Shown one piece after another: positions 43,328 to 52,410 of a stretch of DNA of 64,000 nucleotides (the first letter of the stretch is position 1; the number at the start of each line of letters is the position of its first letter). Both the position numbers and the translations under genes were made by a program. Below the pieces are notes generated by a model, which did not search any database, was not told the origin of the DNA, and saw only the letters and a list, made by a program, of their open reading frames with translations. The DNA lies in assembly GCF_007845675.1 (NCBI RefSeq), contig NZ_VOBR01000003.1, positions 124,001-188,000 of the forward strand, read 5' to 3'. The stretch comes from Lentzea tibetensis (lineage in GTDB: Bacteria; Actinomycetota; Actinomycetes; Mycobacteriales; Pseudonocardiaceae).

Positions 43328-45508
43328 ATGAACGCCGCCGTCCTCGAAGCGGTCCTCGAACGGATCACCTACGCGAACGAGGACAACGGCTACACCGTCG
43401 CCAAGGTCGACACGGGGCGAGGTGACCTGGTCACCGTGGTCGGCGCGCTGCTCGGGGCGCAGCCGGGCGAGTCGATCAGGATGCGCGGCCGGTGGGGCAG
43501 CCACCCGCAGTACGGCAAGCAGTTCCACGTGGACGACTACACGACCGTGCTGCCCGCGACGGTCCAGGGCATCCGCCGCTACCTCGGTTCCGGCCTGATC
43601 AAGGGCATCGGCCCGGTGCTCGCGGACCGCATCGTCGAGCACTTCGGCGTGGACGCGCTCCGGATCATCGAGGACGAGCCGAAGCGCCTCATCGAGGTCC
43701 CGAAGCTGGGCCCCAAGCGCACCAAGCTGATCGCGGACGCCTGGGAGGAGCAGAAGGCCATCAAGGAGGTCATGCTCTTCCTCCAGGGCGTCGGCGTGTC
43801 CACGAGCCTCGCGGTGCGCGTTTACAAGCAGTACGGCGACAAGGCCATCGACGTGGTGCGCGACGAGCCGTACCGGCTGGCGTCCGACGTGTGGGGCATC
43901 GGGTTCCGCACCGCCGACCTGATCGCGAAGGCCGTCGGCATCCCGCACGACAGCCCGCAGCGGGTCAAGGCGGGCCTGCAGTTCACGCTGTCCGAGGCCA
44001 CGAGCAACGGCAACTGCTTCCTGCCCGAGCAGGAGCTGATCTCCGACGCCATCAAGATCCTGCAGGTCGACACCGGACTGATCATCGAGTGCCTCGCCGA
44101 GCTGGTCGCCGAGGAGGGCGTCGTCCGCGAGCAGCTGCCGGACGAGCTGACGGCCATCTACCTCGTTCCCTTCCACCGCGCGGAGATCTCGCTCGCGAAC
44201 CAGCTCACCACCCTCCTCCGCACGAGCGGCGACCGCATGCCCGCGTTCCGGGGAGTCGACTGGGACAAGGCCTTGCAGTGGCTCGGCACCGAACTGGAGG
44301 CGCACCAGGCCGAGGCGGTCAAGCTCGCGCTCACCGAGAAGGTCGCCGTCCTCACCGGCGGACCGGGCTGCGGCAAGAGCTTCACGGTCCGCAGCATCGT
44401 CCGGCTGGCCGTGGCCAAGAACGCGAAGGTGGTGCTCGCGGCGCCGACCGGACGTGCGGCGAAGCGCCTCACCGAGCTGACCGGCCACGAGGCGAGGACC
44501 GTGCACCGCCTGCTGGAGCTCAAGCCCGGCGGCGACGCGGCGTACGACCGGGACAACCCGATCGACGCGGACCTGGTCGTCGTCGACGAGGCGTCGATGC
44601 TGGACCTGTTGCTGGCCAACAAGCTCGTGAAGGCCGTCGCACCCGGCGCGCACCTGCTGCTCGTCGGCGACGTCGACCAGCTGCCGTCCGTCGGTGCAGG
44701 CGAGGTGCTGAGGGACGTGCTCGCACCCGGCAGCCCGATCCCGCACGTCCGGCTGACGCACGTCTTCCGGCAGGCGCAGGAGTCCGGTGTCGTGATGAAC
44801 GCCCACCGCATCAACTCCGGCGACTACCCGCAGATCCAGGGCCTCCCGGACTTCTTCCTGTTCGCCGTGGACGAGGCTGAGCAGGCGGCCGAGACGACCG
44901 TGGACGTGGTGGCGAACCGGATCCCGCGGAAGTTCGGGCTCGACCCGCGCAGGGACATCCAGGTGCTGGCGCCGATGCACCGTGGCCCGGCGGGCGCGGG
45001 TGCGCTGAACGCGGTGCTGCAGGAGGCGTTGACACCCGCGCGGGAGAACCTGCCGGAGAAGCGGTTCGGCGGGCGGGTCTTCCGGATCGGGGACAAGGTC
45101 ACCCAGATCCGCAACAACTACGACAAAGGCGCGAACGGCGTCTTCAACGGCACGCTCGGCGTCGTCACCGCGCTCGACCCGGTGGAGCAGAAGCTCGTCG
45201 TCCGCACCGATGAGGACGAGGAGGTCGACTACGACTTCAGCGAGCTGGACGAGCTGTCGCACGCGTACGCGGTCACCATCCACCGCTCACAGGGCAGCGA
45301 GTACCCCTGCGTGGTCATCCCGATGACCACCAGCGCGTGGATGATGTTGCAGCGCAACCTGCTCTACACCGCGGTCACCCGCGCGAAGAAGCTGGTCGTG
45401 CTGGTGGGGTCGAAGCGAGCCATCGGCCAGGCGGTGCGCACCGTCGGAGCTGGACGGCGCCACACCGCGCTGGCACACCGGCTCACTCCTCGAGGAACTC
45501 GATCATGA
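43328..45508 (+). CDS. recD2: RecD2-type 5'-3' DNA helicase
   Basis: 726 aa. The N-terminal extension typical of RecD2 includes an OB-like start (TVAKVDTGRGDLVTVVGAL) and tandem HhH motifs (GLIKGIGPVLADRIVEHFG, VPKLGPKRTKLI). SF1B helicase motifs follow: Walker A TGGPGCGKSFT, Ia APTGRAAKRL, Walker B VVVDEASMLD, III LVGDVDQLPSVGAGEVL, then an SH3-like insert and the C-terminal HRSQGSEYPCVVIP and YTAVTRAKKLV. It acts on DNA ends or structured DNA in repair, without RecBC in this family. The 3' end overlaps the opposing hydrolase gene by 26 bp. Confidence 0.92.
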   Translation: MNAAVLEAVLERITYANEDNGYTVAKVDTGRGDLVTVVGALLGAQPGESIRMRGRWGSHPQYGKQFHVDDYTTVLPATVQGIRRYLGSGLIKGIGPVLADRIVEHFGVDALRIIEDEPKRLIEVPKLGPKRTKLIADAWEEQKAIKEVMLFLQGVGVSTSLAVRVYKQYGDKAIDVVRDEPYRLASDVWGIGFRTADLIAKAVGIPHDSPQRVKAGLQFTLSEATSNGNCFLPEQELISDAIKILQVDTGLIIECLAELVAEEGVVREQLPDELTAIYLVPFHRAEISLANQLTTLLRTSGDRMPAFRGVDWDKALQWLGTELEAHQAEAVKLALTEKVAVLTGGPGCGKSFTVRSIVRLAVAKNAKVVLAAPTGRAAKRLTELTGHEARTVHRLLELKPGGDAAYDRDNPIDADLVVVDEASMLDLLLANKLVKAVAPGAHLLLVGDVDQLPSVGAGEVLRDVLAPGSPIPHVRLTHVFRQAQESGVVMNAHRINSGDYPQIQGLPDFFLFAVDEAEQAAETTVDVVANRIPRKFGLDPRRDIQVLAPMHRGPAGAGALNAVLQEALTPARENLPEKRFGGRVFRIGDKVTQIRNNYDKGANGVFNGTLGVVTALDPVEQKLVVRTDEDEEVDYDFSELDELSHAYAVTIHRSQGSEYPCVVIPMTTSAWMMLQRNLLYTAVTRAKKLVVLVGSKRAIGQAVRTVGAGRRHTALAHRLTPRGTRS

Positions 45509-46268
45509 TCGACGCCCACAGCGACGCCATCTCCAGGGCGGTCGCGTGACCGCACGGGATGTCGACGAACTTGGCACCCGGAACCAGGTCGGCGACCTCG
45601 CGGGGCAGCGTGGTCGACAGCAGCTGGTCCTTCGTCGGGCCGATCACCAGCGTGGGCACGGTGATCTGCGGCAGGTCCTCCGTCACGTCGACGCGCTGGA
45701 GCAGGTCGATGTGCTCGGGCGCGCCCCTCGGCACGCTCATGCCGATCAGCTCGGCGAACCCGGCGACCTGGCCGGGTGACAGCCTGCCCAGGTACTCGGG
45801 GCTCACCATCAGCTTCAGCACGTAGTGCGCCAGCTCCTGCGGGGACACGGCCAGCAGCTCGATCCACCGGTCGGTCCTCGCGCGGCTGTCCGCGTCCAGC
45901 TTCGCGAACGGCGCGGTCAGCACGAGCGCGGTCACCCGGTCCGCGTGCCGCACCGCCGTCCGGATCGCGACCGCGGTGCCCATCGAGAACGCGGAGATCG
46001 CGAACGTCTCGTACCCCGCCTCGACGGCGGTCGTCACGAGCCGGTCGGACAGGTCGTCCAGCTGGAGCGGCTTGTCCGAACACGGCGTCGCGCCGGACCC
46101 TGGCAGGTCCGGCGCGATCACCGTGAACTTCTTGGTCAACGGCGCCAGCACCGGGCCGTAGTTCGCCTGGATGCTGCCGCCTGCTCCGTGGACGAGCAAC
46201 AATGGTGGCCCACCCTTGCCTCTGACCACGCTCGAGAGGCCGGACGTGCTCAGTTCGGCTCGGGACAT
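45483..46268 (-). CDS. Alpha/beta hydrolase with a small upstream gene
   Basis: 261 aa. LLLVHGAGGSI oxyanion region, nucleophile elbow SAFSMGT (Ser in a slightly atypical A-x-S-x-G context), Asp in VIGPTKDQLL, His in PCGHATALE. It is a cytoplasmic serine hydrolase of unknown substrate. A 46-codon gene ends 10 bp upstream and its SD-containing end (GAGAGGA) serves this start, so the two are an operon. It overlaps the recD2 3' end. Confidence 0.88.
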   Translation of the reverse strand: MSRAELSTSGLSSVVRGKGGPPLLLVHGAGGSIQANYGPVLAPLTKKFTVIAPDLPGSGATPCSDKPLQLDDLSDRLVTTAVEAGYETFAISAFSMGTAVAIRTAVRHADRVTALVLTAPFAKLDADSRARTDRWIELLAVSPQELAHYVLKLMVSPEYLGRLSPGQVAGFAELIGMSVPRGAPEHIDLLQRVDVTEDLPQITVPTLVIGPTKDQLLSTTLPREVADLVPGAKFVDIPCGHATALEMASLWASIMIEFLEE

Positions 46269-46278
46269 GGGAATCCTC

Positions 46279-46419
46279 TCAATCCATGCTGCGCACGATT
46301 GTCGGCTCGAGGCCCTCGTCGTCGTCGGCCAGCCAGCCCCGCCAGGGGGAGTAGAACCGGTCAGGGATCGCGTAGTAGGAAATCTCGCCCGCTTGGTGAT
46401 CTAGGTAGAGATGGTCCAT
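46279..46419 (-). CDS. Small protein (46 aa) upstream of the hydrolase
   Basis: ATG at 46419 has GGAG 7 nt upstream, and the frame runs 46 codons to a TGA 10 bp before the hydrolase start. The product begins MDHLYLDHQAGEISYYAIPD and continues with an aromatic patch (RFYSPWRGWLADDD) and ends IVRSMD. It is acidic (many Asp/Glu), rich in Tyr and Trp, lacks Cys and a signal peptide, and has no hydrophobic helix. The ideal SD spacing and the tight linkage argue that it is translated. It could be a small subunit of, or ligand for, the hydrolase, or a precursor peptide. I do not recognise it. Confidence 0.55.
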   Translation of the reverse strand: MDHLYLDHQAGEISYYAIPDRFYSPWRGWLADDDEGLEPTIVRSMD

Positions 46420-46647
46420 GGACACGCTCCAGATGAATATCCTCGTAGCCCCCGGCGTTTGGCCACTAGCTGTGATTGGGAATAGATTAACGGCGGAACA
46501 CTAATCATTCTCCTATTGTCTCGTTGTCATGCCGAGACACCAGGTCCCATCACGCGTCGTCCACCAGGACGCAACTGTTCCGCCGTCCGTAGGTGGTGCA
46601 TTCGTCCGACGTCGTACATCCTCATGATCACCCTGCGAAGGAGGATC

Positions 46648-48396
46648 ATGTCAACAATGAGACGAAAGCCCCTCGCCTTGCTGGTGGCGGGCGTGACGAG
46701 TGCCGCTTTCCTGTTGGCGCCGTCGACCGGAGCCGCTGGGCCGAACCCTGCAACGGCCACGCAGCAACCGGGACCCACGTACGTCTACCGGGTGAACGCC
46801 CCGCTCGGTGACCGCGCACAGGACCTGCTCGCCCGCGGGTTCGACGTGCTGGAGCAGCGCGACGGGAACGACCTGTTCGTGCTCGGCGGCCAGGATGCTG
46901 GTCAGAAGCTGAAAGAAGCCGGGTTCACCGCGCTCGTGGAGTCAGTGATGGAACCGCCGCAATGGCAGCCTCCGTCAACGGACATGCGCGCCGCAGCTGA
47001 TGTGAACGAGACTTACTACGGTGGTTATCACACCATCAACGCGCATGCCGCTCATCTCGACCAGGTGGCGTCGCAACGCCCGGATCTCGCGACCGTCGTC
47101 GACTACGGCGACTCGTGGAAGAAGACCCAGGGCGCGGGCGGTCACGACCTGCGCGCCATCTGCATCACCAAGAAGAACGCGGGTGACTGCGAGCGCCGCA
47201 CGGACGCGCCCAAGCCCCGGTTCTTCGTGATGGGCCAGCTGCACGCCCGCGAGATCACCACCGGCGACATGGCGTGGCGCTGGATCGACCACCTCGTCGC
47301 CGGTTACGGCACGGACAGCCAGGTCACCTCGCTGCTCGACACGACCGAGGTGTGGGTCGTGCCGATCGCGAACCCGGACGGCGTCGACATCGTGCAGTCC
47401 GGCGGCAGCTCGCCGAAGCTGCAGCGCAAGAACGCCAACAACACCAACGGCAACTGCACGTCGAGCGGTCAGATCGGCATCGACCTGAACCGCAACACGA
47501 GCTCGCACTTCGGCGGCACCGGCACGTCGACGAACCCGTGCAACGAGACCTACAAGGGTCCGTCGGCGGACTCCGAGGCCGAGACGAAGGCGCTGCAGTC
47601 GCTGTGGCGCTCGCTCTACCCGGACAAGCGCGCCACCGGTGACACCGCGCCCGCGGCGAACGACACGCGCGGCGTCGTCGTCAGCATGCACAGCTACTCG
47701 AACCTCGTGCTGTTCCCGTGGGGCTGGAGCACGCAGGACTCGGGCAACGACGCGCCGCTGCGCACGATGGCCAAGGACATGGCGCAGCTCGCGGGCGGCT
47801 GGCAGTACGGCCAGCCGGGCGAGGTGCTCTACAACGCGGCGGGCGCGACGGACGACTGGGTGTACGACGACCTGGGCGTGGCGAGCTTCGTGTGGGAGAT
47901 CGGCGCGCAGAGCGGCAGCTGCAGCGGCTTCCTGCCCGCGTACTCGTGCCAGACGAGCACGCACTGGCCGAAGGTGAAGTCGATGCTGCAGTACGCGGCG
48001 GGCAAGGCGGCCAACCCCTACGGCGGTGGTGGCGGCAACCCCGTTCCGTCCTGCGCGACGAAGTCCAACGACACCGACCTCGCGATCCCCGACGCGGGTG
48101 CCGCGGTCGACAGCACGATCACCATCGCCGGGTGCGACGGCAACGCGTTGTCCGCCACGAAGGTCGACGTGCACGTCCAGCACACCTACCGGGGTGATCT
48201 GCGGATCGAGCTGGTCGCACCGGACGGCAGCGTGTACCGGCTGAAGACCGAGAGCAGCGACTCGACGCCGAACCTGGACACCACCTACACGGTCGACGTC
48301 TCCGGCGAGGCGCGCAACGGCGACTGGAAGCTCCGCGTCCAGGACCGCTACCGCGCCGACACCGGAACTCTCACCGGATGGACGCTCACCGTCTGA
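46648..48396 (+). CDS. Secreted M14 zinc carboxypeptidase with C-terminal P domain
   Basis: 582 aa from ATG at 46648 with SD AAGGAGGA directly upstream. Signal peptide (LALLVAGVTSAAFLLAPSTGAAG). An N-terminal pro-region of about 90 residues is followed by the M14 domain with zinc ligands in GQLHAREITTG and SMHSYSN, substrate-binding Arg/Asn in LNRNTSSHFG, and the catalytic Glu in SFVWEIGAQSG. The last 115 residues (CATKSNDTDLAIPD ... NGDWKLRVQDRYRADTGTLTGWTLTV) form a proprotein-convertase P domain, common on secreted actinobacterial proteases. It is an extracellular peptide-scavenging enzyme. Confidence 0.93.
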   Translation: MSTMRRKPLALLVAGVTSAAFLLAPSTGAAGPNPATATQQPGPTYVYRVNAPLGDRAQDLLARGFDVLEQRDGNDLFVLGGQDAGQKLKEAGFTALVESVMEPPQWQPPSTDMRAAADVNETYYGGYHTINAHAAHLDQVASQRPDLATVVDYGDSWKKTQGAGGHDLRAICITKKNAGDCERRTDAPKPRFFVMGQLHAREITTGDMAWRWIDHLVAGYGTDSQVTSLLDTTEVWVVPIANPDGVDIVQSGGSSPKLQRKNANNTNGNCTSSGQIGIDLNRNTSSHFGGTGTSTNPCNETYKGPSADSEAETKALQSLWRSLYPDKRATGDTAPAANDTRGVVVSMHSYSNLVLFPWGWSTQDSGNDAPLRTMAKDMAQLAGGWQYGQPGEVLYNAAGATDDWVYDDLGVASFVWEIGAQSGSCSGFLPAYSCQTSTHWPKVKSMLQYAAGKAANPYGGGGGNPVPSCATKSNDTDLAIPDAGAAVDSTITIAGCDGNALSATKVDVHVQHTYRGDLRIELVAPDGSVYRLKTESSDSTPNLDTTYTVDVSGEARNGDWKLRVQDRYRADTGTLTGWTLTV

Positions 48397-48410
48397 GTCC
48401 CCTAGGGGAC
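48397..48410. promoter_or_regulatory. 14-bp perfect palindrome after the carboxypeptidase stop
   Basis: GTCCCCTAGGGGAC directly abuts the TGA of the M14 gene and lies 54 bp upstream of the serine hydrolase start. It could be an operator for the downstream gene or a weak hairpin terminator. Function not established. Confidence 0.35.
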
Positions 48411-48464
48411 CGACGAGCCGAAAGGTGGTCGTGCTTTCAGCATCGCACCGGCAAGGTGTGGTGC

Positions 48465-49562
48465 ATGGGGATTCGACTACTGGCAACAGTGACGGTCATC
48501 GGCCTGCTGGGCTTCACCGGGGGAACCGCGTTCGCCGACACCACGACGGCGACCGCGGGCATCGACCGGAAGGAAGTCCAGCAGGCCCTGGACAAGCTCA
48601 CCAGCGGCGGAGGAGCGCTGGGAGCGCAGGCACGGATCACCGACCGGCGCGACCGGTTGACGGCGCGCGCGGGCGTCGCCGAGCTGGACACGACCAAGCA
48701 GGTGCCGCTCGACGGGCGGTTCCGGGTCGGCAGCATCACGAAGACCTTCGTCAGCACCGTGGTGCTCCAGCTGGTGGCCGAGGGCAAGGTCGAGCTCGAC
48801 GCGCCCGTCGACCGCTACCTGCCCGGACTCATCGACAAGAGCATCACCGTCCGGCAGGTGCTCCAGCACACCAGCGGCCTGTTCAACTACACCGACGGGA
48901 TCCCGCTGAACCCGGAGGAGTTCGAGAAGATCCGCTACAAGCACTGGGAGCCCGCGGAGCTCGTCGCCATCGCGACCAGCAAGCCGCTCGACTTCCCGCC
49001 CGGCACGAAGTGGAACTACTCCAACACCAACTACATCGTGGCCGGACTGCTCGTCGAGAAGATCACCGGCAGGCCGTACGAGAAGGCCGTCGAGAGGCGC
49101 ATCCTCGAACCGCTGCGGCTCCACGACACCTCGGTCCCCGGTGACCGCGCCGCCGTTCCCGGCCCGCACGCGCACGGCTACTACGCCGTCGCGGGCAAGC
49201 CGGTCGACGTCACGAAGCTCAACCCGTCGGTCGCCTGGGCGGCCGGCGAGATGATCTCCACGACGAAGGACCTCGACACGTTCGTCTCGTCGCTCGCCTC
49301 GGGGAAGCTGCTGAAGAAGGCCCAGCTCGACGAGATGACGAAGACGACGACCGTCAGCCCGGACTACGGCCTCGGGCTCGGCGTCCAGACCATGCCGTGC
49401 GGCACAAAGGTCTGGGGCCATGGCGGCGGCATCCCCGGCTACCAGACGCAGATGGCGACCACGCCGGACACGTCCAAGCGCCTCCAGGTGTCGCTCACGC
49501 AGTCACCCGCGCCGGGCAACGGTGACGGCTACGAGCAGCTGCTGAACGCCGCCTTCTGCTAA
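48465..49562 (+). CDS. Secreted class C beta-lactamase-like serine hydrolase (DD-peptidase type)
   Basis: 365 aa from ATG at 48465 (AAGGTG upstream). Signal peptide to about residue 24 (GGTAFA/D). Serine beta-lactamase/DD-peptidase fold with SxxK in VGSITKTF, YxN in WNYSNTNY and HGG in VWGHGGGIPGY. The S. R61 D-alanyl-D-alanine carboxypeptidase is the model for this family. Exported, it could trim peptidoglycan stem peptides or act as an esterase. It is probably transcribed with, or right after, the carboxypeptidase gene. Confidence 0.9.
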   Translation: MGIRLLATVTVIGLLGFTGGTAFADTTTATAGIDRKEVQQALDKLTSGGGALGAQARITDRRDRLTARAGVAELDTTKQVPLDGRFRVGSITKTFVSTVVLQLVAEGKVELDAPVDRYLPGLIDKSITVRQVLQHTSGLFNYTDGIPLNPEEFEKIRYKHWEPAELVAIATSKPLDFPPGTKWNYSNTNYIVAGLLVEKITGRPYEKAVERRILEPLRLHDTSVPGDRAAVPGPHAHGYYAVAGKPVDVTKLNPSVAWAAGEMISTTKDLDTFVSSLASGKLLKKAQLDEMTKTTTVSPDYGLGLGVQTMPCGTKVWGHGGGIPGYQTQMATTPDTSKRLQVSLTQSPAPGNGDGYEQLLNAAFC

Positions 49563-49589
49563 CCGATTGTCTCTAAGAGGGAGATCATC

Positions 49590-49624
49590 GTGGCCGGGTC
49601 GCTCGGGGTGAGCGGCCCGGCCAC
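49590..49624. terminator. Stem-loop between the serine hydrolase and DinB genes
   Basis: 15-bp arms with one position allowing a U-G pair (49590-49604 GTGGCCGGGTCGCTC and 49610-49624) and a 5-nt loop. It lies 27 bp after the stop at 49562 and 9 bp before the next ATG, so it may also fold in the leader of that gene. Confidence 0.65.
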
Positions 49625-49633
49625 AATGGTGCG

Positions 49634-50386
49634 ATGGCAGCGGAGCACGAGCACACCACCGCCTTTCGCGGCGCGCGCTTCACCGATTCCGATCTCGGTG
49701 GCGTGCGGATCCGCAGCTGCGACCTGACCGGGCTCAGGGTCGTCGACTCGTGGCTGGTCGACGTGAACATCTCCGGGATGGTGCGCAACCTCGTCGTCAA
49801 CGACGTGGACGTCACCGCGTACGTCGAGGCCGAGCTGGAGAAGCGGCATCCCGAACGCGCGCAGCTGCGGACCATGCGGACGCCGGACGACTTCCGCGCC
49901 ATGTGGGCGACGATCGAACGGCTCTGGGCCGATGCCACGGCTCGCGCCGAACAACTGCCCGAAGCGCAACGCCACGAACGCGTCGACGACGAGTGGTCGT
50001 TCGTGGAGACGGTGCGTCACCTTGTCTTCGCCACGGACGCGTGGGCGTTCAGCACGGTGCTCGACGAACCCGAGCCGTTCCACCGCCTCGGCCTCACCCA
50101 CACGTCCTACCCGGCGGCCGACGCGGCGGCGTTGGGCATCGAGCTCGACGCCAGGCCGACGTGGGCCGAGGTGCTGGAGGTGCGCGCTGACCGGGTGGCG
50201 CGGGTGCGGCGCATCGCCGACGGCCTCACCGAGGAAGAGCTCGAACGGCTGTGCTCGCGTCCGCCCGCACCCGGCTATCCCGACGAGGAACGAACGGTCG
50301 CCCGCTGCCTCGGCGTGGTGATGCAGGAGGAGTGCGAGCACCTCCGGTACGCCCTGCGCGACCTGGCGGTGCTCGAAGCGCGTTAG
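49634..50386 (+). CDS. DinB-family protein with pentapeptide-like N-terminus
   Basis: 250 aa. The first 55 residues carry a pentapeptide-repeat-like pattern (FRGARFTDSDLGGVRIRSCDLTGLRVVDS). The C-terminal 170 residues form a DinB_2 four-helix fold with metal-type His in FVETVRHLVFATDAW and EECEHLRYALRDL. The start is weakly supported: no SD is seen and a hairpin ends 9 bp upstream. Likely a mycothiol-dependent or orphan metalloenzyme of unknown substrate. It is soluble. Confidence 0.78.
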   Translation: MAAEHEHTTAFRGARFTDSDLGGVRIRSCDLTGLRVVDSWLVDVNISGMVRNLVVNDVDVTAYVEAELEKRHPERAQLRTMRTPDDFRAMWATIERLWADATARAEQLPEAQRHERVDDEWSFVETVRHLVFATDAWAFSTVLDEPEPFHRLGLTHTSYPAADAAALGIELDARPTWAEVLEVRADRVARVRRIADGLTEEELERLCSRPPAPGYPDEERTVARCLGVVMQEECEHLRYALRDLAVLEAR

Positions 50387-50416
50387 AAATGCCGCGCCGC
50401 GGGGTATCTCCTTGAC

Positions 50417-50566
50417 ATGCCTTGGGTTCGGCGGCACCGCCGCCACACACCGTACAGCTGGTTCCGCACCACGACGGTCCGGAGCCACCACCGCAGCAGG
50501 CCGGGCAACCTCTGGGTCGTCGTCGCGGTGGTGGCCGTGATCCTGTTGCTGATCCTCATCTTCTGA
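50417..50566 (+). CDS. Single-pass membrane microprotein (49 aa)
   Basis: ATG at 50417 opens a 49-codon frame whose product begins MPWVRRHRRHTPYSWFRTTT. It is strongly basic for about 30 residues, then has one hydrophobic helix (LWVVVAVVAVILLLILIF) ending at the C-terminus. This C-tail-anchored layout is typical of real small membrane proteins. The upstream SD is poor. It is followed by a perfect terminator. Function unknown. Confidence 0.55.
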   Translation: MPWVRRHRRHTPYSWFRTTTVRSHHRSRPGNLWVVVAVVAVILLLILIF

Positions 50567-50594
50567 GACCCGCTGAGTCGTCGAGCAACGGCGA

Positions 50595-50623
50595 GGCCCC
50601 CTCGACGCCGTGTCGAGGGGGCC
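50595..50623. terminator. Bidirectional terminator
   Basis: Perfect 12-bp inverted repeat (GGCCCCCTCGAC and its complement) with a 5-nt loop. It lies between the microprotein gene and the convergent chitinase gene. Confidence 0.88.
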
Positions 50624-50651
50624 CGTTTCACCGCGGGGGACGCGATGTGGC

Positions 50652-52274
<1,623 letters not shown>

Positions 52275-52308
52275 CGGACTCCTCAGTCGCAGGGGGTGCC
52301 AGCAACAT

Positions 52309-52345
52309 GTGGTCCAGACCACTTAACAGTCAAGGTCTAGACCTT
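52309..52345. promoter_or_regulatory. Two DasR-like (dre) palindromes in the chitinase promoter
   Basis: GTGGTCCAGACCAC (52309-52322) and AAGGTCTAGACCTT (52332-52345) are both perfect 14-bp palindromes matching the dre core TGGTCTAGACCA at 11 and 10 of 12 positions. Their centres are 23 bp apart, close to two helical turns. They sit upstream of the minus-strand chitinase start and resemble the 12-bp repeats of Streptomyces chi promoters. Binding by DasR is inference from this match. Confidence 0.78.
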
Positions 52346-52410
52346 TCGTGTCACTCGAACGGAGTAGTCCGAACTGAGACGTAAACCTTTACATCCGAGG
52401 CCTGTTCAAG

